Below are positions 1-6,207 of a stretch of 7,907 bases of DNA, in pieces. A program made the translations under genes and the position numbers. The stretch's first letter is position 1; each line of letters begins with the position of its first letter. The stretch is from the NCBI GenBank assembly GCA_043816165.1, contig JBDRIE010000030.1:1-7907 (forward strand), read 5' to 3'. The notes below the pieces were generated by a model. That model did not search any database, was not told the origin of the DNA, and saw only the letters and a program-made list of their open reading frames with translations. This stretch comes from JAACEU01 sp043816165. GTDB lineage: Bacteria; Patescibacteriota; Gracilibacteria; UBA1369; LOWO2-01-FULL-3.

Positions 1-573
<573 letters not shown>

Positions 574-586
574 AAAAAGTTTTATC

Positions 587-603
587 CACAACTTAGAGTT
601 GTG
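587..603 (-). other. Hairpin in the 16S rRNA leader
   Basis: CACAACT (587-593) and AGTTGTG (597-603) form a perfect 7-bp stem with a three-base loop, 14 bases upstream of the mature 16S start. It lies inside the transcribed leader, so it may take part in rRNA folding or processing. No T-run follows, so it is not a terminator. Confidence 0.45.
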
Positions 604-649
604 AAAAATTTGTTTTTGATTAAAACATCAGTTTCTCTATTACGCTCTA

Positions 650-664
650 AATGTTAAAGAACAA
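650..664 (-). promoter_or_regulatory. boxA-like rRNA antitermination site
   Basis: On the minus strand this reads TTGTTCTTTAACATT, close to the rrn boxA consensus TGYTCTTTAACA. It lies between the promoters and the 16S start, where boxA is expected. In known systems boxA RNA is bound by NusB/NusE (ribosomal protein S10) to prevent premature termination of rRNA transcripts. Confidence 0.7.
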
Positions 665-693
665 ATATATCGAATATCTACCTAAGCAGAAGC

Positions 694-722
694 AGTCTAT
701 TTAAATTAATATCCAAAGTCAA
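694..722 (-). promoter_or_regulatory. Proximal 16S rRNA promoter (P2)
   Basis: On the minus strand TTGACT (722-717) is followed by a 17-bp spacer and TAGACT (699-694). The -35 is near consensus and the -10 matches four of six positions. It lies upstream of the boxA-like site and repeats the -35 hexamer of the distal promoter. Confidence 0.5.
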
Positions 723-740
723 CATATTTTTAGAGAGCAT

Positions 741-769
741 ACTATAACGAATATCACCCCCTAAGTCAA
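741..769 (-). promoter_or_regulatory. Distal 16S rRNA promoter (P1)
   Basis: On the minus strand TTGACT (769-764), a 17-bp spacer and TATAGT (746-741) give a near-consensus sigma-70-type promoter. It directs transcription through boxA into 16S with a leader of about 160 bases. Two tandem promoters are typical of rRNA operons. Confidence 0.75.
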
Positions 770-799
770 TCGTAAGAAACTGAATCCTAAGCCGTTTTC

Positions 800-808
800 T
801 GGTATACT
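800..808 (+). promoter_or_regulatory. Extended -10 promoter of clpP
   Basis: TGGTATACT is an extended -10 element (TG-N-TATACT). No good -35 lies 16-18 bp upstream, which is acceptable for extended -10 promoters. The predicted transcript starts near 815, giving a leader of about 35 bases. It is divergent from the rRNA promoters. Confidence 0.55.
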
Positions 809-849
809 TTTACAGATAAGTTCAATTATTTACCTTAATTCCAAAAAAA

Positions 850-1485
850 ATGACAAACAAAAGAAATTCACAAGGACTAGCCGATCCAATTTCTGACTCT
901 GTATTAATCCCTACAGTCATAGAAAAAACACATCAAGGAGAAAGAGCCTTTGATATTTATTCAAGATTATTAAAAGACAGGGTGCTTTTCCTGGGAACCG
1001 CGATTGATAGCAATGTTGCAAATCTGATCATTGCTCAACTTCTTTTCCTGGAAAATGAGAATCCAAATCAAGACATTACTATGTATGTTCACAGCCCGGG
1101 AGGACACGTAACTGCCGGTCTTGCAATTTATGACACAATGCAATACATAAAACCTGATGTTTCAACTGTGTGTATTGGAATGGCAGCCTCCATGGGTGCT
1201 GTACTTCTTGCCGGTGGAGCAAAAGGAAAAAGATTTGCCCTTCCAAATTCTGAAGTAATGATCCATCAACCTCTTGGAGGAACAGAAGGACAAGCTTCAG
1301 ACATCAGAATCCACGCTGACCACATCATGAAGACCAAAGACAGACTAAATAAACTATTAGTAAGTCATACAGGTCAACCAATGAAGACAATCGAAAAAGA
1401 CACAGACAGAGATTTCTTTATGGGTGCCGACGAAGCCAAAAAATACGGAATCATAGATGCAATAATTCAAAAAAAGAAAGCTTAG
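850..1485 (+). CDS. clpP: ATP-dependent Clp protease proteolytic subunit
   Basis: ClpP forms a double heptameric serine-protease barrel in the cytoplasm that degrades proteins fed in by AAA+ unfoldases (ClpX, or ClpA/ClpC). The 211-residue length is normal. The catalytic triad is visible: Ser114 in GMAASMGAV, His139 in VMIHQPLGG and Asp188 in DTDRDFF, with the same spacing as in E. coli ClpP. The oligomerisation and handle region (about 145-175) is intact. The ATG follows an A-run and has no Shine-Dalgarno sequence; CCTTAA lies 11 bases upstream, as in two other genes here. The gene stands alone, with no clpX or tig beside it, and converges on the ligase gene with only 15 bp between stops and no obvious terminator. 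The first 30 residues are family-typical in length and poorly conserved, so a slightly later start cannot be excluded. Confidence 0.97.
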   Translation: MTNKRNSQGLADPISDSVLIPTVIEKTHQGERAFDIYSRLLKDRVLFLGTAIDSNVANLIIAQLLFLENENPNQDITMYVHSPGGHVTAGLAIYDTMQYIKPDVSTVCIGMAASMGAVLLAGGAKGKRFALPNSEVMIHQPLGGTEGQASDIRIHADHIMKTKDRLNKLLVSHTGQPMKTIEKDTDRDFFMGADEAKKYGIIDAIIQKKKA

Positions 1486-1500
1486 GAGCCTTTCAAGACC

Positions 1501-2412
1501 TTAAGACCCCCCATTCAATTGATGCTTATATCTTTCAGCGTATTCTACTGCGAATTCAACAACACTTTTCGCGATATTAACTCCTGAGGCTTGTTCCAAT
1601 TCCTTAAATCCGGGATTCGCATTAACCTCCAAAACAACCGGTCCCGACTTCCCTCTCATTATATCAACCCCCCCATAATACAAATCCAAAGCCTGTATTG
1701 ATCGAAGAGCTATATTTGTTTCTTCTTCCGTAATATCAACTGCACTTCCTTTACCACCCAGTTCAATATTACTTCTGAACTCTCCTTTCTTCGCAGATCT
1801 CATCATCGAACCAACGACTTTTCCATTCACTACGAAAACTCTCAAATCCTTTCCCCTGGAATATTTGACATATTGCTGCAACAAATACATTGGCTTATCC
1901 CACAAAAGAACAGACTGGAGCGCTCTCATACTTTCTATAATAGTAACTCCGGAACCAAAAGACCCAAAGGGAGTCTTTACGATAATCGGGAATCCACCAG
2001 CTGATTTTACCGCTTGTTTCAAATCTTCAGGTCTATGAATCACGACAGTTTTTGGGATTGGAATTCCAAAATGATCCAAAATCTGCATTGTCTTTATCTT
2101 ATTTTTAGTTTTCAAAATCGATTCATATTTATTAAAAAGAACAATACCCATCATTTCCATCTGTTCAATAAGAGAAATTCTTAGTCCCACATTGCTTAAG
2201 ATCGAAGGTCTGGTAATAACCACATCATTTTTAGGAAAAGGTTTCCCATTATATAAAAGCCATGGAGATTGTTGATCATAAACCATTTGAAATCTTGACG
2301 CCCTAAATATCCTACAAGTATGACCCAATTCTCGAGCAACTTTTTTTATAGCTATTTCCTCTTCAGAGGCCCTCCTGCTCAAAGTGCGATAAGAAAGAAT
2401 ACCAATCTTCAT
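1501..2412 (-). CDS. rimK: RimK-family ATP-grasp ligase (alpha-L-glutamate ligase type)
   Basis: This is an ATP-grasp enzyme of the RimK family. Characterised members add glutamate to the C-terminus of ribosomal protein S6 or make related amide/peptide bonds through an acyl-phosphate. With the start at 2412 the protein has 303 residues, the usual size, and begins MKIGILS like other RimK proteins. An N-terminal Rossmann-like domain covers about 1-95. The ATP-grasp part shows IIVKTPFGSFGSG (143-155; ATP-binding Lys146 and glycine loop), LLQQYVK (177-183), DLRVFVV (189-195), FRSNIELGG (212-220) and the metal-binding LEVNANPG (261-268; Glu262, Asn264). An upstream GTG at 2457 would add 15 residues, but it lies inside the predicted promoter, so I reject it. 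Only a weak AGG precedes the ATG. The substrate cannot be told from sequence: S6 modification, or another glutamate or cofactor ligase, are both possible. Confidence 0.9.
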   Translation of the reverse strand: MKIGILSYRTLSRRASEEEIAIKKVARELGHTCRIFRASRFQMVYDQQSPWLLYNGKPFPKNDVVITRPSILSNVGLRISLIEQMEMMGIVLFNKYESILKTKNKIKTMQILDHFGIPIPKTVVIHRPEDLKQAVKSAGGFPIIVKTPFGSFGSGVTIIESMRALQSVLLWDKPMYLLQQYVKYSRGKDLRVFVVNGKVVGSMMRSAKKGEFRSNIELGGKGSAVDITEEETNIALRSIQALDLYYGGVDIMRGKSGPVVLEVNANPGFKELEQASGVNIAKSVVEFAVEYAERYKHQLNGGS

Positions 2413-2443
2413 ATTTGCCTGTGCTAAAAAATAACGGCTGCAG

Positions 2444-2471
2444 TTTATAGACACCACTTGATTAAAGTCAA
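2444..2471 (-). promoter_or_regulatory. Promoter of the RimK-family gene
   Basis: On the minus strand TTGACT (2471-2466), a 16-bp spacer and TATAAA (2449-2444) form a good sigma-70-type promoter. Transcription would start near 2437, about 25 bases before the ATG at 2412. This supports that start over the upstream GTG. Confidence 0.65.
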
Positions 2472-2481
2472 GAGATCAGGC

Positions 2482-2509
2482 TTTAAATATGGAAAATTTA
2501 TGTTAACAT
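2482..2509 (+). promoter_or_regulatory. Possible extended -10 promoter of the lipoprotein gene
   Basis: TGTTAACAT (2501-2509) fits an extended -10 element, with TTTAAA (2482-2487) 16 bp upstream as a weak -35. It leaves a leader of about 20 bases before the ATG at 2538. It is divergent from the RimK promoter and the match is modest. Confidence 0.35.
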
Positions 2510-2537
2510 TAGACCAAATCAAAGTAATCAATTTCCT

Positions 2538-3110
2538 ATGAAAAAAATATTAATACTATTGGCAGTACCATTAATACTGACAGGATGTTTCGGAATTGGA
2601 GAAGAAACACCAACAAGCGAACTAACGGTAGGCGAAACAGAATACAGCACATCTAATTTTTCGATTTTGGCACCGCAAGACTGGGAAACTATCGAAGAAT
2701 CAGATTTCACATCAAGCGTCCCCGCAGAAACTATTGTTGTTTTCCGAAATAATGTTAAAAGTGAAATTTTTACTGCAAATGTAAACATATCAGCAGCCGA
2801 AGTAAACGAAACAATAAGCTCATCGGACTTAGCGGTAAGCAGCAGAACAAAAGCAAAAAACAGTCTGGTTTCCTTTGAAGAAATCAGTTTAACAAATGTA
2901 GAAGTGCCATTTGGAGAAGTATTTATGCCGGGAGCAAGATTAGTTTTTACAGGAAAGAAAAGCGCATCAGATCCAATTATCTATTTTGATCAAATTTATG
3001 TTGTTGATGGAGGTTTAGGTTTCATCGTAACTGCATCAAGTCTATTAGAAGAGGATGAAACTGTTGTAAATTATCTTGATAGAATGTTAAACTCGTTCGC
3101 GTTAAAGTAA
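2538..3110 (+). CDS. Putative lipoprotein, PsbP/DUF1795-like fold
   Basis: The 190-residue protein begins with a lipoprotein signal peptide: MKK, a hydrophobic stretch (4-14) and the lipobox LTGC with Cys17 as the predicted lipidated residue. After a short Thr/Glu-rich linker, the rest (about 36-190) resembles extracytoplasmic PsbP-like/DUF1795 proteins. The pointers are an early YSTSNFSILAPQDW segment (aromatic, 'APxxW'), alternating beta strands, and a C-terminal YLDRMLNSF helix. The fold call is from pattern resemblance and the function is unknown; it probably sits anchored on the outer face of the membrane. The ATG has no Shine-Dalgarno sequence. The stop codon TAA (3108-3110) directly abuts the tRNA-Cys-like copy, the same arrangement seen at the GIY-YIG gene downstream. 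Confidence 0.85.
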   Translation: MKKILILLAVPLILTGCFGIGEETPTSELTVGETEYSTSNFSILAPQDWETIEESDFTSSVPAETIVVFRNNVKSEIFTANVNISAAEVNETISSSDLAVSSRTKAKNSLVSFEEISLTNVEVPFGEVFMPGARLVFTGKKSASDPIIYFDQIYVVDGGLGFIVTASSLLEEDETVVNYLDRMLNSFALK

Positions 3111-3200
3111 GGCGCCATGGCCAAGTCCCGTCTACGCCGGGTCCGGTTATAGGCAGAGGTTTGCAACCCGGCAATCCTGCCGGGCGAATCCGGGTGGCGC
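3111..3200 (+). pseudogene. Rearranged tRNA-Cys copy with inserted hairpins
   Basis: Three blocks of 16 bases are identical to the intact tRNA-Cys at 3467: 3111-3126 (acceptor and D-stem start), 3151-3166 (D-stem end to anticodon) and 3185-3200 (T-loop end and acceptor 3' strand). Between blocks one and two, 24 bases replace the 5-base GGTTA of the D loop, including CCCG-TCTACGC-CGGG. Between blocks two and three, 18 bases that include the anticodon-stem 3' strand are replaced by the same number forming CCCGGCA-ATCC-TGCCGGG. The 3' end has TAATA instead of CTCCA. Acceptor, D and T stems could still pair, but the anticodon arm cannot, so it is not a decoding tRNA. It may be a decayed duplicate, a tRNA-derived element end, or a structured RNA. 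Confidence 0.8.
3167..3184 (+). repeat. 7-bp hairpin in the tRNA-Cys relic
   Basis: CCCGGCA (3167-3173) pairs perfectly with TGCCGGG (3178-3184) around the loop ATCC. It stands three bases before a copy of the tRNA-Cys 3' end (ATCCGGGTGGCGC). A sister hairpin with one compensatory base-pair change is at 3676-3692. Confidence 0.75.
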
Positions 3201-3214
3201 TAATATACAAAGAG

Positions 3215-3466
3215 ATGAATAAACACCATATATACATACTAAAAAGCATAAAAGACAAAAAAAATTACACCGGCTATACATCAGATCTGGGACGAAGACT
3301 ACATGAGCATGATAAAGGAATGGTAAAATCAACTAAAAACAGACGACCTTTAAAATTAATTCATACAGAAAGCTTCAACACTAAAAAAGAAGCACTAGAA
3401 AAAGAAAAACATTTAAAAACAAGACAGGGAAGAAGAGAACTGGAAAGAATCATAAAAAACATATAA
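3215..3466 (+). CDS. Small GIY-YIG family endonuclease
   Basis: The 83-residue protein is a single GIY-YIG nuclease domain, the catalytic fold found in UvrC N-termini and some homing endonucleases; such small stand-alone versions cut DNA but mostly have unknown biological roles. Visible motifs are HIYILKS (5-11, the GIY strand), YTGYT (18-22, the YIG strand with Thr for Ile), LGRRLHEHDKG (25-35, catalytic-type Arg27/28 and His), STKNRRPLKLIHTE (39-52) and EALEKEKHLKT (59-69, carrying the metal-binding Glu). I chose the ATG at 3215 because the domain starts there; an in-frame TTG at 3161 lies inside the tRNA relic. The ribosome site is weak (AAAGAG against the ATG). It sits exactly between a rearranged and an intact tRNA-Cys copy, and its TAA ends on the base before the intact tRNA, which suggests a tRNA-associated mobile nuclease. 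Confidence 0.9.
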   Translation: MNKHHIYILKSIKDKKNYTGYTSDLGRRLHEHDKGMVKSTKNRRPLKLIHTESFNTKKEALEKEKHLKTRQGRRELERIIKNI

Positions 3467-3542
3467 GGCGCCATGGCCAAGTGGTTAAGGCAGAGGTTTG
3501 CAAAACCTTTACTCCCCGGTTCGAATCCGGGTGGCGCCTCCA
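3467..3542 (+). tRNA. tRNA-Cys (anticodon GCA)
   Basis: A complete cloverleaf is visible. The acceptor GGCGCCA (3467-3473) pairs with TGGCGCC (3532-3538). The D arm GCC/GGC closes around AAGTGGTTAA. The anticodon stem GAGGT/ACCTT (3493-3497, 3505-3509) holds loop TTGCAAA with anticodon GCA at 3500-3502. A five-base variable loop precedes the T arm CCCGG-TTCGAAT-CCGGG (3515-3531). The discriminator is T3539, the U73 expected for tRNA-Cys, and CCA (3540-3542) is encoded. The gene begins one base after the stop codon of the GIY-YIG gene, so it may depend on readthrough from upstream; no separate promoter or terminator is clear. Confidence 0.96.
3525..3542 (+). repeat. tRNA-Cys 3'-end direct repeat, copy 1 (inside tRNA)
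   Basis: ATCCGGGTGGCGCCTCCA, the end of the T arm, acceptor 3' strand, discriminator and CCA, is repeated exactly at 3707-3724. Such duplications of a tRNA 3' end usually mark the two ends of an element integrated at a tRNA gene. Confidence 0.85.
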
Positions 3543-3675
3543 TCGGAAAAACTGGCGGACATTCATGTTCGACAGGTTTTTCGACGCAACGAAGTCGTTC
3601 CGGATAAGAACCGGAGGTTCGCACCGAAAAACGAAATGAATGAAGTGAATGAGTATTTGAGGCGTCGACCTCGAA

Positions 3676-3692
3676 CCCCGCAGAATGCGGGG
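3676..3692 (+). repeat. 7-bp hairpin, sister of 3167-3184
   Basis: CCCCGCA (3676-3682) pairs with TGCGGGG (3686-3692) around GAA. It matches the CCCGGCA/TGCCGGG stem in the upstream relic except for one base pair, changed on both sides (G-C to C-G). Like that hairpin it is preceded by AA and followed by a copy of the tRNA-Cys 3' end. Confidence 0.75.
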
Positions 3693-3706
3693 GAGAATGT
3701 AAGACC

Positions 3707-3724
3707 ATCCGGGTGGCGCCTCCA
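3707..3724 (+). repeat. tRNA-Cys 3'-end direct repeat, copy 2
   Basis: This is an exact 18-base copy of 3525-3542, including the encoded CCA, without the rest of a tRNA. It ends 18 bases before the stop of the leftward cysteine-rich gene, so the insertion, if that is what it is, stopped short of damaging that gene. Confidence 0.85.
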
Positions 3725-3742
3725 ATAGCGTTTTGAACTACA

Positions 3743-5407
3743 CTAATAAACTTCCTTCAAATAACACTTTTCACAATAGACCTTTTCGGACCTCTCGGAA
3801 GAATAAGTAGTTTGAAGATCAATCCCGCATTTATCACATTTCCTATCCCACAAATTCCTTGGATTTTTCAAAGAAAGCAAATTCATATGTCTACATTCAG
3901 GACATTTATTCGATAAATTCACTTTCAATTTACGACATAATCCCAATTCTTTTAGTTGAATCTTGTAATTTTTCCCACACTCTTCACAAGCCAAAACCTT
4001 ATTAACAACATCACCTTCAACTTCCTCAATCCGCGCCGGAATCTTGTAATCTGATTTCATATACCACTTTGGATTCTTATCTTTCCACTTCCAACCCTTT
4101 GCAATAACTTCTTCCTTGCTCATCGGAAAATATTCATTCGCTATCGTTTCATTATAAGAAAACAAAGAAAGCTCAATCGGAAAATATTCTCCATATTCCC
4201 CGGTTTTTATCATGTGTTCAATTATTTTTTTCCTCATTGCTTGATAATCATCCTCCGAATATTTCTTATTCAAAATACAATGCTTATTTTTTGAATGAAA
4301 TCCGTTACAAGCAAAACTTTCCGTCAAATAAAAGCAGGAATGCAAATAATCACTATCAAAACCAGCAGTAGGACAATAAGAAAACCTCACCCACTTATTA
4401 CTCTCGCCTCCTGAACACACCTCATAACACAATTCAATATCTTTATCATGCATTGACATATCCATTGAATCCTTTGCCCCAACAGATTCAATAACATATT
4501 TACAGTCCTCCAAATCAAAACAATCAAAACATTCAATAGAATTCTTACAATTCTGAAGATAATCACCACTACAGTTCTCGCAATTTATCAGATTTTGCAT
4601 TTTTTTTACAACTGTTCCGGCAAATTCCAAAAATTCATTAAGAAGATTTTCCTGCGATTCATTTAACTTTTTCTCAATGATTTTATTATATTCATCTTTA
4701 GAATACTGCTTATTCTTAAAACAATATTGCCCCTTCGTAAAACTCGCACACATAAAACAATCACTACAACCAACACAATCCATCATATAAATACAATCTC
4801 TACAATTATTACAATTGACTAAATTACGACAAAAATAACAATTCATTGCATTTATACATGAATAAAGAAGTTCACTCTGATTTACAAAATCACAATCCAG
4901 GCAATCTTTACAATACTGGCTCTTACGGCAATAACAACAATCTTCCAAAAAATAACTACCGGGACTCATATAGGTATTTTTACTATAAGCAAGTAAATTA
5001 TTATATTCTGAATTCTCATTTTGTAATTGAAGAAAAGTAACTTTAGGAACACTATTTAAAAGAACGTTAAATTGGTCAAAAAAAGGCTTTGAAAAATCAA
5101 AATCTATTCCATATTCAAGCGGGTCCCAATTATCACTCCACCAACAATCCACACAATAGACCGGAAATGGAACATTTTCATAAAATGCACCAATTACAGA
5201 TTTTTTACACAAATCACAGCTCCTTTTGTAGAGATATCTTTCATTTCTAAAAGCCAACCGCCTTTGTTGTCTACAATCAGAACATAAAGTTGGAGGTGGT
5301 ATTTCGTACTTTTCACCACCAATAACAGGCGAAACCTTTTTCAAAAAATCAAAATCTTCATTCGTAACTTCAAATTCAGAGCTGCACTGCCTACAAACAT
5401 TATTCAT
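3743..5407 (-). CDS. Large cysteine-rich (46 Cys) zinc-ribbon protein, unknown function
   Basis: The 554-residue protein has 46 cysteines (about 8%), most in CxxC pairs. Residues 1-125 form an N-terminal module with CRQC (5-8), CSDC (42-45), CDLC (64-67), CVDC (85-88) and the distinctive IPPPTLCSDCRQQRR and WWSDNWDPLEYG segments. Two cysteine-ladder modules follow (about 155-243 and 276-395), each with Cys every 3-6 residues and each ending in a related closing motif, NKQYSKDEY (232-240) or NKKYSEDDY (380-388), which suggests an internal duplication. The C-terminus has four more CxxC pairs (474-477, 502-505, 524-527, 545-548) typical of zinc ribbons. There is no signal peptide or membrane segment. 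I recall proteins of this layout in many CPR genomes, without a known role; metal binding is likely, anything further is guesswork. Start ATG at 5407 lacks a Shine-Dalgarno sequence. Confidence 0.9.
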   Translation of the reverse strand: MNNVCRQCSSEFEVTNEDFDFLKKVSPVIGGEKYEIPPPTLCSDCRQQRRLAFRNERYLYKRSCDLCKKSVIGAFYENVPFPVYCVDCWWSDNWDPLEYGIDFDFSKPFFDQFNVLLNSVPKVTFLQLQNENSEYNNLLAYSKNTYMSPGSYFLEDCCYCRKSQYCKDCLDCDFVNQSELLYSCINAMNCYFCRNLVNCNNCRDCIYMMDCVGCSDCFMCASFTKGQYCFKNKQYSKDEYNKIIEKKLNESQENLLNEFLEFAGTVVKKMQNLINCENCSGDYLQNCKNSIECFDCFDLEDCKYVIESVGAKDSMDMSMHDKDIELCYEVCSGGESNKWVRFSYCPTAGFDSDYLHSCFYLTESFACNGFHSKNKHCILNKKYSEDDYQAMRKKIIEHMIKTGEYGEYFPIELSLFSYNETIANEYFPMSKEEVIAKGWKWKDKNPKWYMKSDYKIPARIEEVEGDVVNKVLACEECGKNYKIQLKELGLCRKLKVNLSNKCPECRHMNLLSLKNPRNLWDRKCDKCGIDLQTTYSSERSEKVYCEKCYLKEVY

Positions 5408-5436
5408 GCAAATTTACAATAATCTTGAACAAGCGA

Positions 5437-5464
5437 ATTATACTTGTTACTCCTGAAAAACCAA
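5437..5464 (-). promoter_or_regulatory. Possible promoter of the cysteine-rich gene
   Basis: On the minus strand a perfect -10 TATAAT (5442-5437) lies 29 bases before the ATG, with TTGGTT (5464-5459) 16 bp upstream as a partial -35. It is arranged back to back with the promoter of the MscS-like gene. Confidence 0.5.
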
Positions 5465-5472
5465 ACGCAAAC

Positions 5473-5501
5473 TTTACTAAACTTAACCGTTATACTATAA
5501 T
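5473..5501 (+). promoter_or_regulatory. Promoter of the MscS-like gene
   Basis: TTTACT (5473-5478), a 17-bp spacer and a perfect TATAAT (5496-5501) precede the ATG at 5529. The transcript would start near 5508 and carry a leader of about 20 bases that contains TTCCTTAACCCATT. Confidence 0.65.
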
Positions 5502-5528
5502 CAAATCAATGTTCCTTAACCCATTCCT

Positions 5529-6203
5529 ATGGAATACTTTGAAAGCTGGGGCAATGCAATAACAGCATCGCTTCAAGACCTCTTTTTCACTGTGGTCGCA
5601 TATCTGCCAAATCTGCTCGCAGCCTTGGTGGTCCTAATAATCGGCCTTCTGATTGCCGCAAGTCTCGGAAAATTGGTACAAAAACTAATAGAAATATCAA
5701 AAATCGATACTCTGATCGACAAATTAGGTATCAACAAAGCCTTTAAAAGCCTTGGAAAAATAAAAGTCTCTGCAATTCTTGGATGGCTTGTTAAATGGTT
5801 CCTAATTCTAGTTGTATTAATGGCTGTCGCTGACATTCTCGGATTACCACAAATCATCGAGTTCTTGAACGACGTAGCTCTCTTCCTACCAAACATAGTA
5901 ATTGCTATCGTCATTCTGCTCATCGGTTTCATTGGTGGAAACTTCATCTACGAAGTTGTGCATAGATCAGTAAAAGCCGCAAAAATGCACTCTCCAAGAT
6001 TCCTTGCAAACATTGCTAAATGGTCAGTAATCATCTTCGCCCTAATGGCAAGTTTGATCCAACTAAACATTGCAGCATCATTAGTTCAAACACTATTCAC
6101 AGGTTTGATCGGAATGCTGGCACTAGCCGGTGCAATTGCATTCGGACTCGGAGGAAAAGACAAAGCGAAAGAGTGGCTTGATAGTATGGAAAAGAAATTG
6201 TAA
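5529..6203 (+). CDS. Conserved-TM-helix membrane protein related to MscS channels
   Basis: The 224-residue integral membrane protein resembles the family with conserved TM-helix repeats (PF05552 type; CmpX-like proteins), relatives of small-conductance mechanosensitive channels. Hydrophobic segments lie at about 17-46, 81-103, 116-140, 163-180 and 185-208. Two repeat units are visible: LPNLLAALVVLIIGLLIA (26-43) and LPNIVIAIVILLIGFIGG (120-137), each followed by a basic helix (KLVQKLIE; EVVHRSVKA). The last segment ends GAIAFGLGGKDKAKEWL (201-217), the motif found after the pore-lining helix of this superfamily. There is no C-terminal MscS beta domain, so it is a short form. A role in osmotic or membrane-tension response is inferred from the family. 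No Shine-Dalgarno sequence is seen. The next gene follows after 33 bp with a very similar leader. Confidence 0.85.
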   Translation: MEYFESWGNAITASLQDLFFTVVAYLPNLLAALVVLIIGLLIAASLGKLVQKLIEISKIDTLIDKLGINKAFKSLGKIKVSAILGWLVKWFLILVVLMAVADILGLPQIIEFLNDVALFLPNIVIAIVILLIGFIGGNFIYEVVHRSVKAAKMHSPRFLANIAKWSVIIFALMASLIQLNIAASLVQTLFTGLIGMLALAGAIAFGLGGKDKAKEWLDSMEKKL

Positions 6204-6207
6204 GCTT

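Larger units (their letters stand above)
3543..3724 (+). mobile_element. 182-bp hairpin-rich unit bounded by tRNA 3'-end repeats
   Basis: This stretch has no convincing gene. It starts right after the tRNA CCA and ends in a second copy of the last 18 bases of the tRNA (3707-3724). Inside are GTTTTTCG (3576-3583) pairing with CGAAAAAC (3625-3632), which encloses nested short stems (for example GAACC-GGA-GGTTC at 3608-3620). There is also an ATGAA/GTGAA tandem-like stretch near 3634-3652, the palindrome GTCGAC (3664-3669) and the hairpin at 3676-3692. It is more GC-rich than the surrounding genes. It could be a minimal non-autonomous insertion using the tRNA end as attachment site, or the remnant of a larger one. 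Calling it mobile is an inference; the repeat and hairpins are seen directly. Confidence 0.5.

Noticed and set aside
2413..2457. GTG start giving a longer RimK-family protein
   Set aside because: The GTG lies within the spacer of a good promoter, so it would not be transcribed from it, and the family starts at the MKIGILS segment.
2528..2788. Minus-strand ORF opposite the lipoprotein gene
   Set aside because: It is antisense to a clear signal peptide and lipobox protein and shows no independent coding evidence.
3161..3214. TTG start 18 codons upstream of the GIY-YIG ATG
   Set aside because: The extra residues are translated tRNA-relic sequence and lie outside the nuclease domain; the ATG at 3215 fits the domain boundary.
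3022..3332. Minus-strand ORFs opposite the lipoprotein end, tRNA relic and GIY-YIG gene
   Set aside because: They are shadows of real genes and of the palindromic tRNA relic, with no start signal or motif.
3467..3542. Group I intron-type interruption of tRNA-Cys as the reason for a nearby nuclease gene
   Set aside because: The tRNA is continuous, and no intron core sequences are visible in the relic or the flanks.
3111..3724. CRISPR-like array, because of repeated similar segments
   Set aside because: Repeats are tRNA-derived, few and unevenly spaced, with a gene between them; there are no cas genes.
3361..3725. Minus-strand ORFs containing APPGFEPGSKGFANLCL and HPDSNRGVKV across the tRNA-Cys
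   Set aside because: These are the familiar false peptides produced by reading a tRNA gene antisense; they overlap the intact tRNA and have no protein-like features beyond it.
3498..3728. Plus-strand ORF starting inside the tRNA anticodon region
   Set aside because: It begins in the tRNA, is rich in Arg/Pro from the hairpin-rich unit, and has no recognisable domain.
4387..5040. Short ORFs within the cysteine-rich gene (4387-4569 minus, 4846-5040 plus)
   Set aside because: They are low-complexity shadows produced by the repetitive cysteine codons of the real gene.
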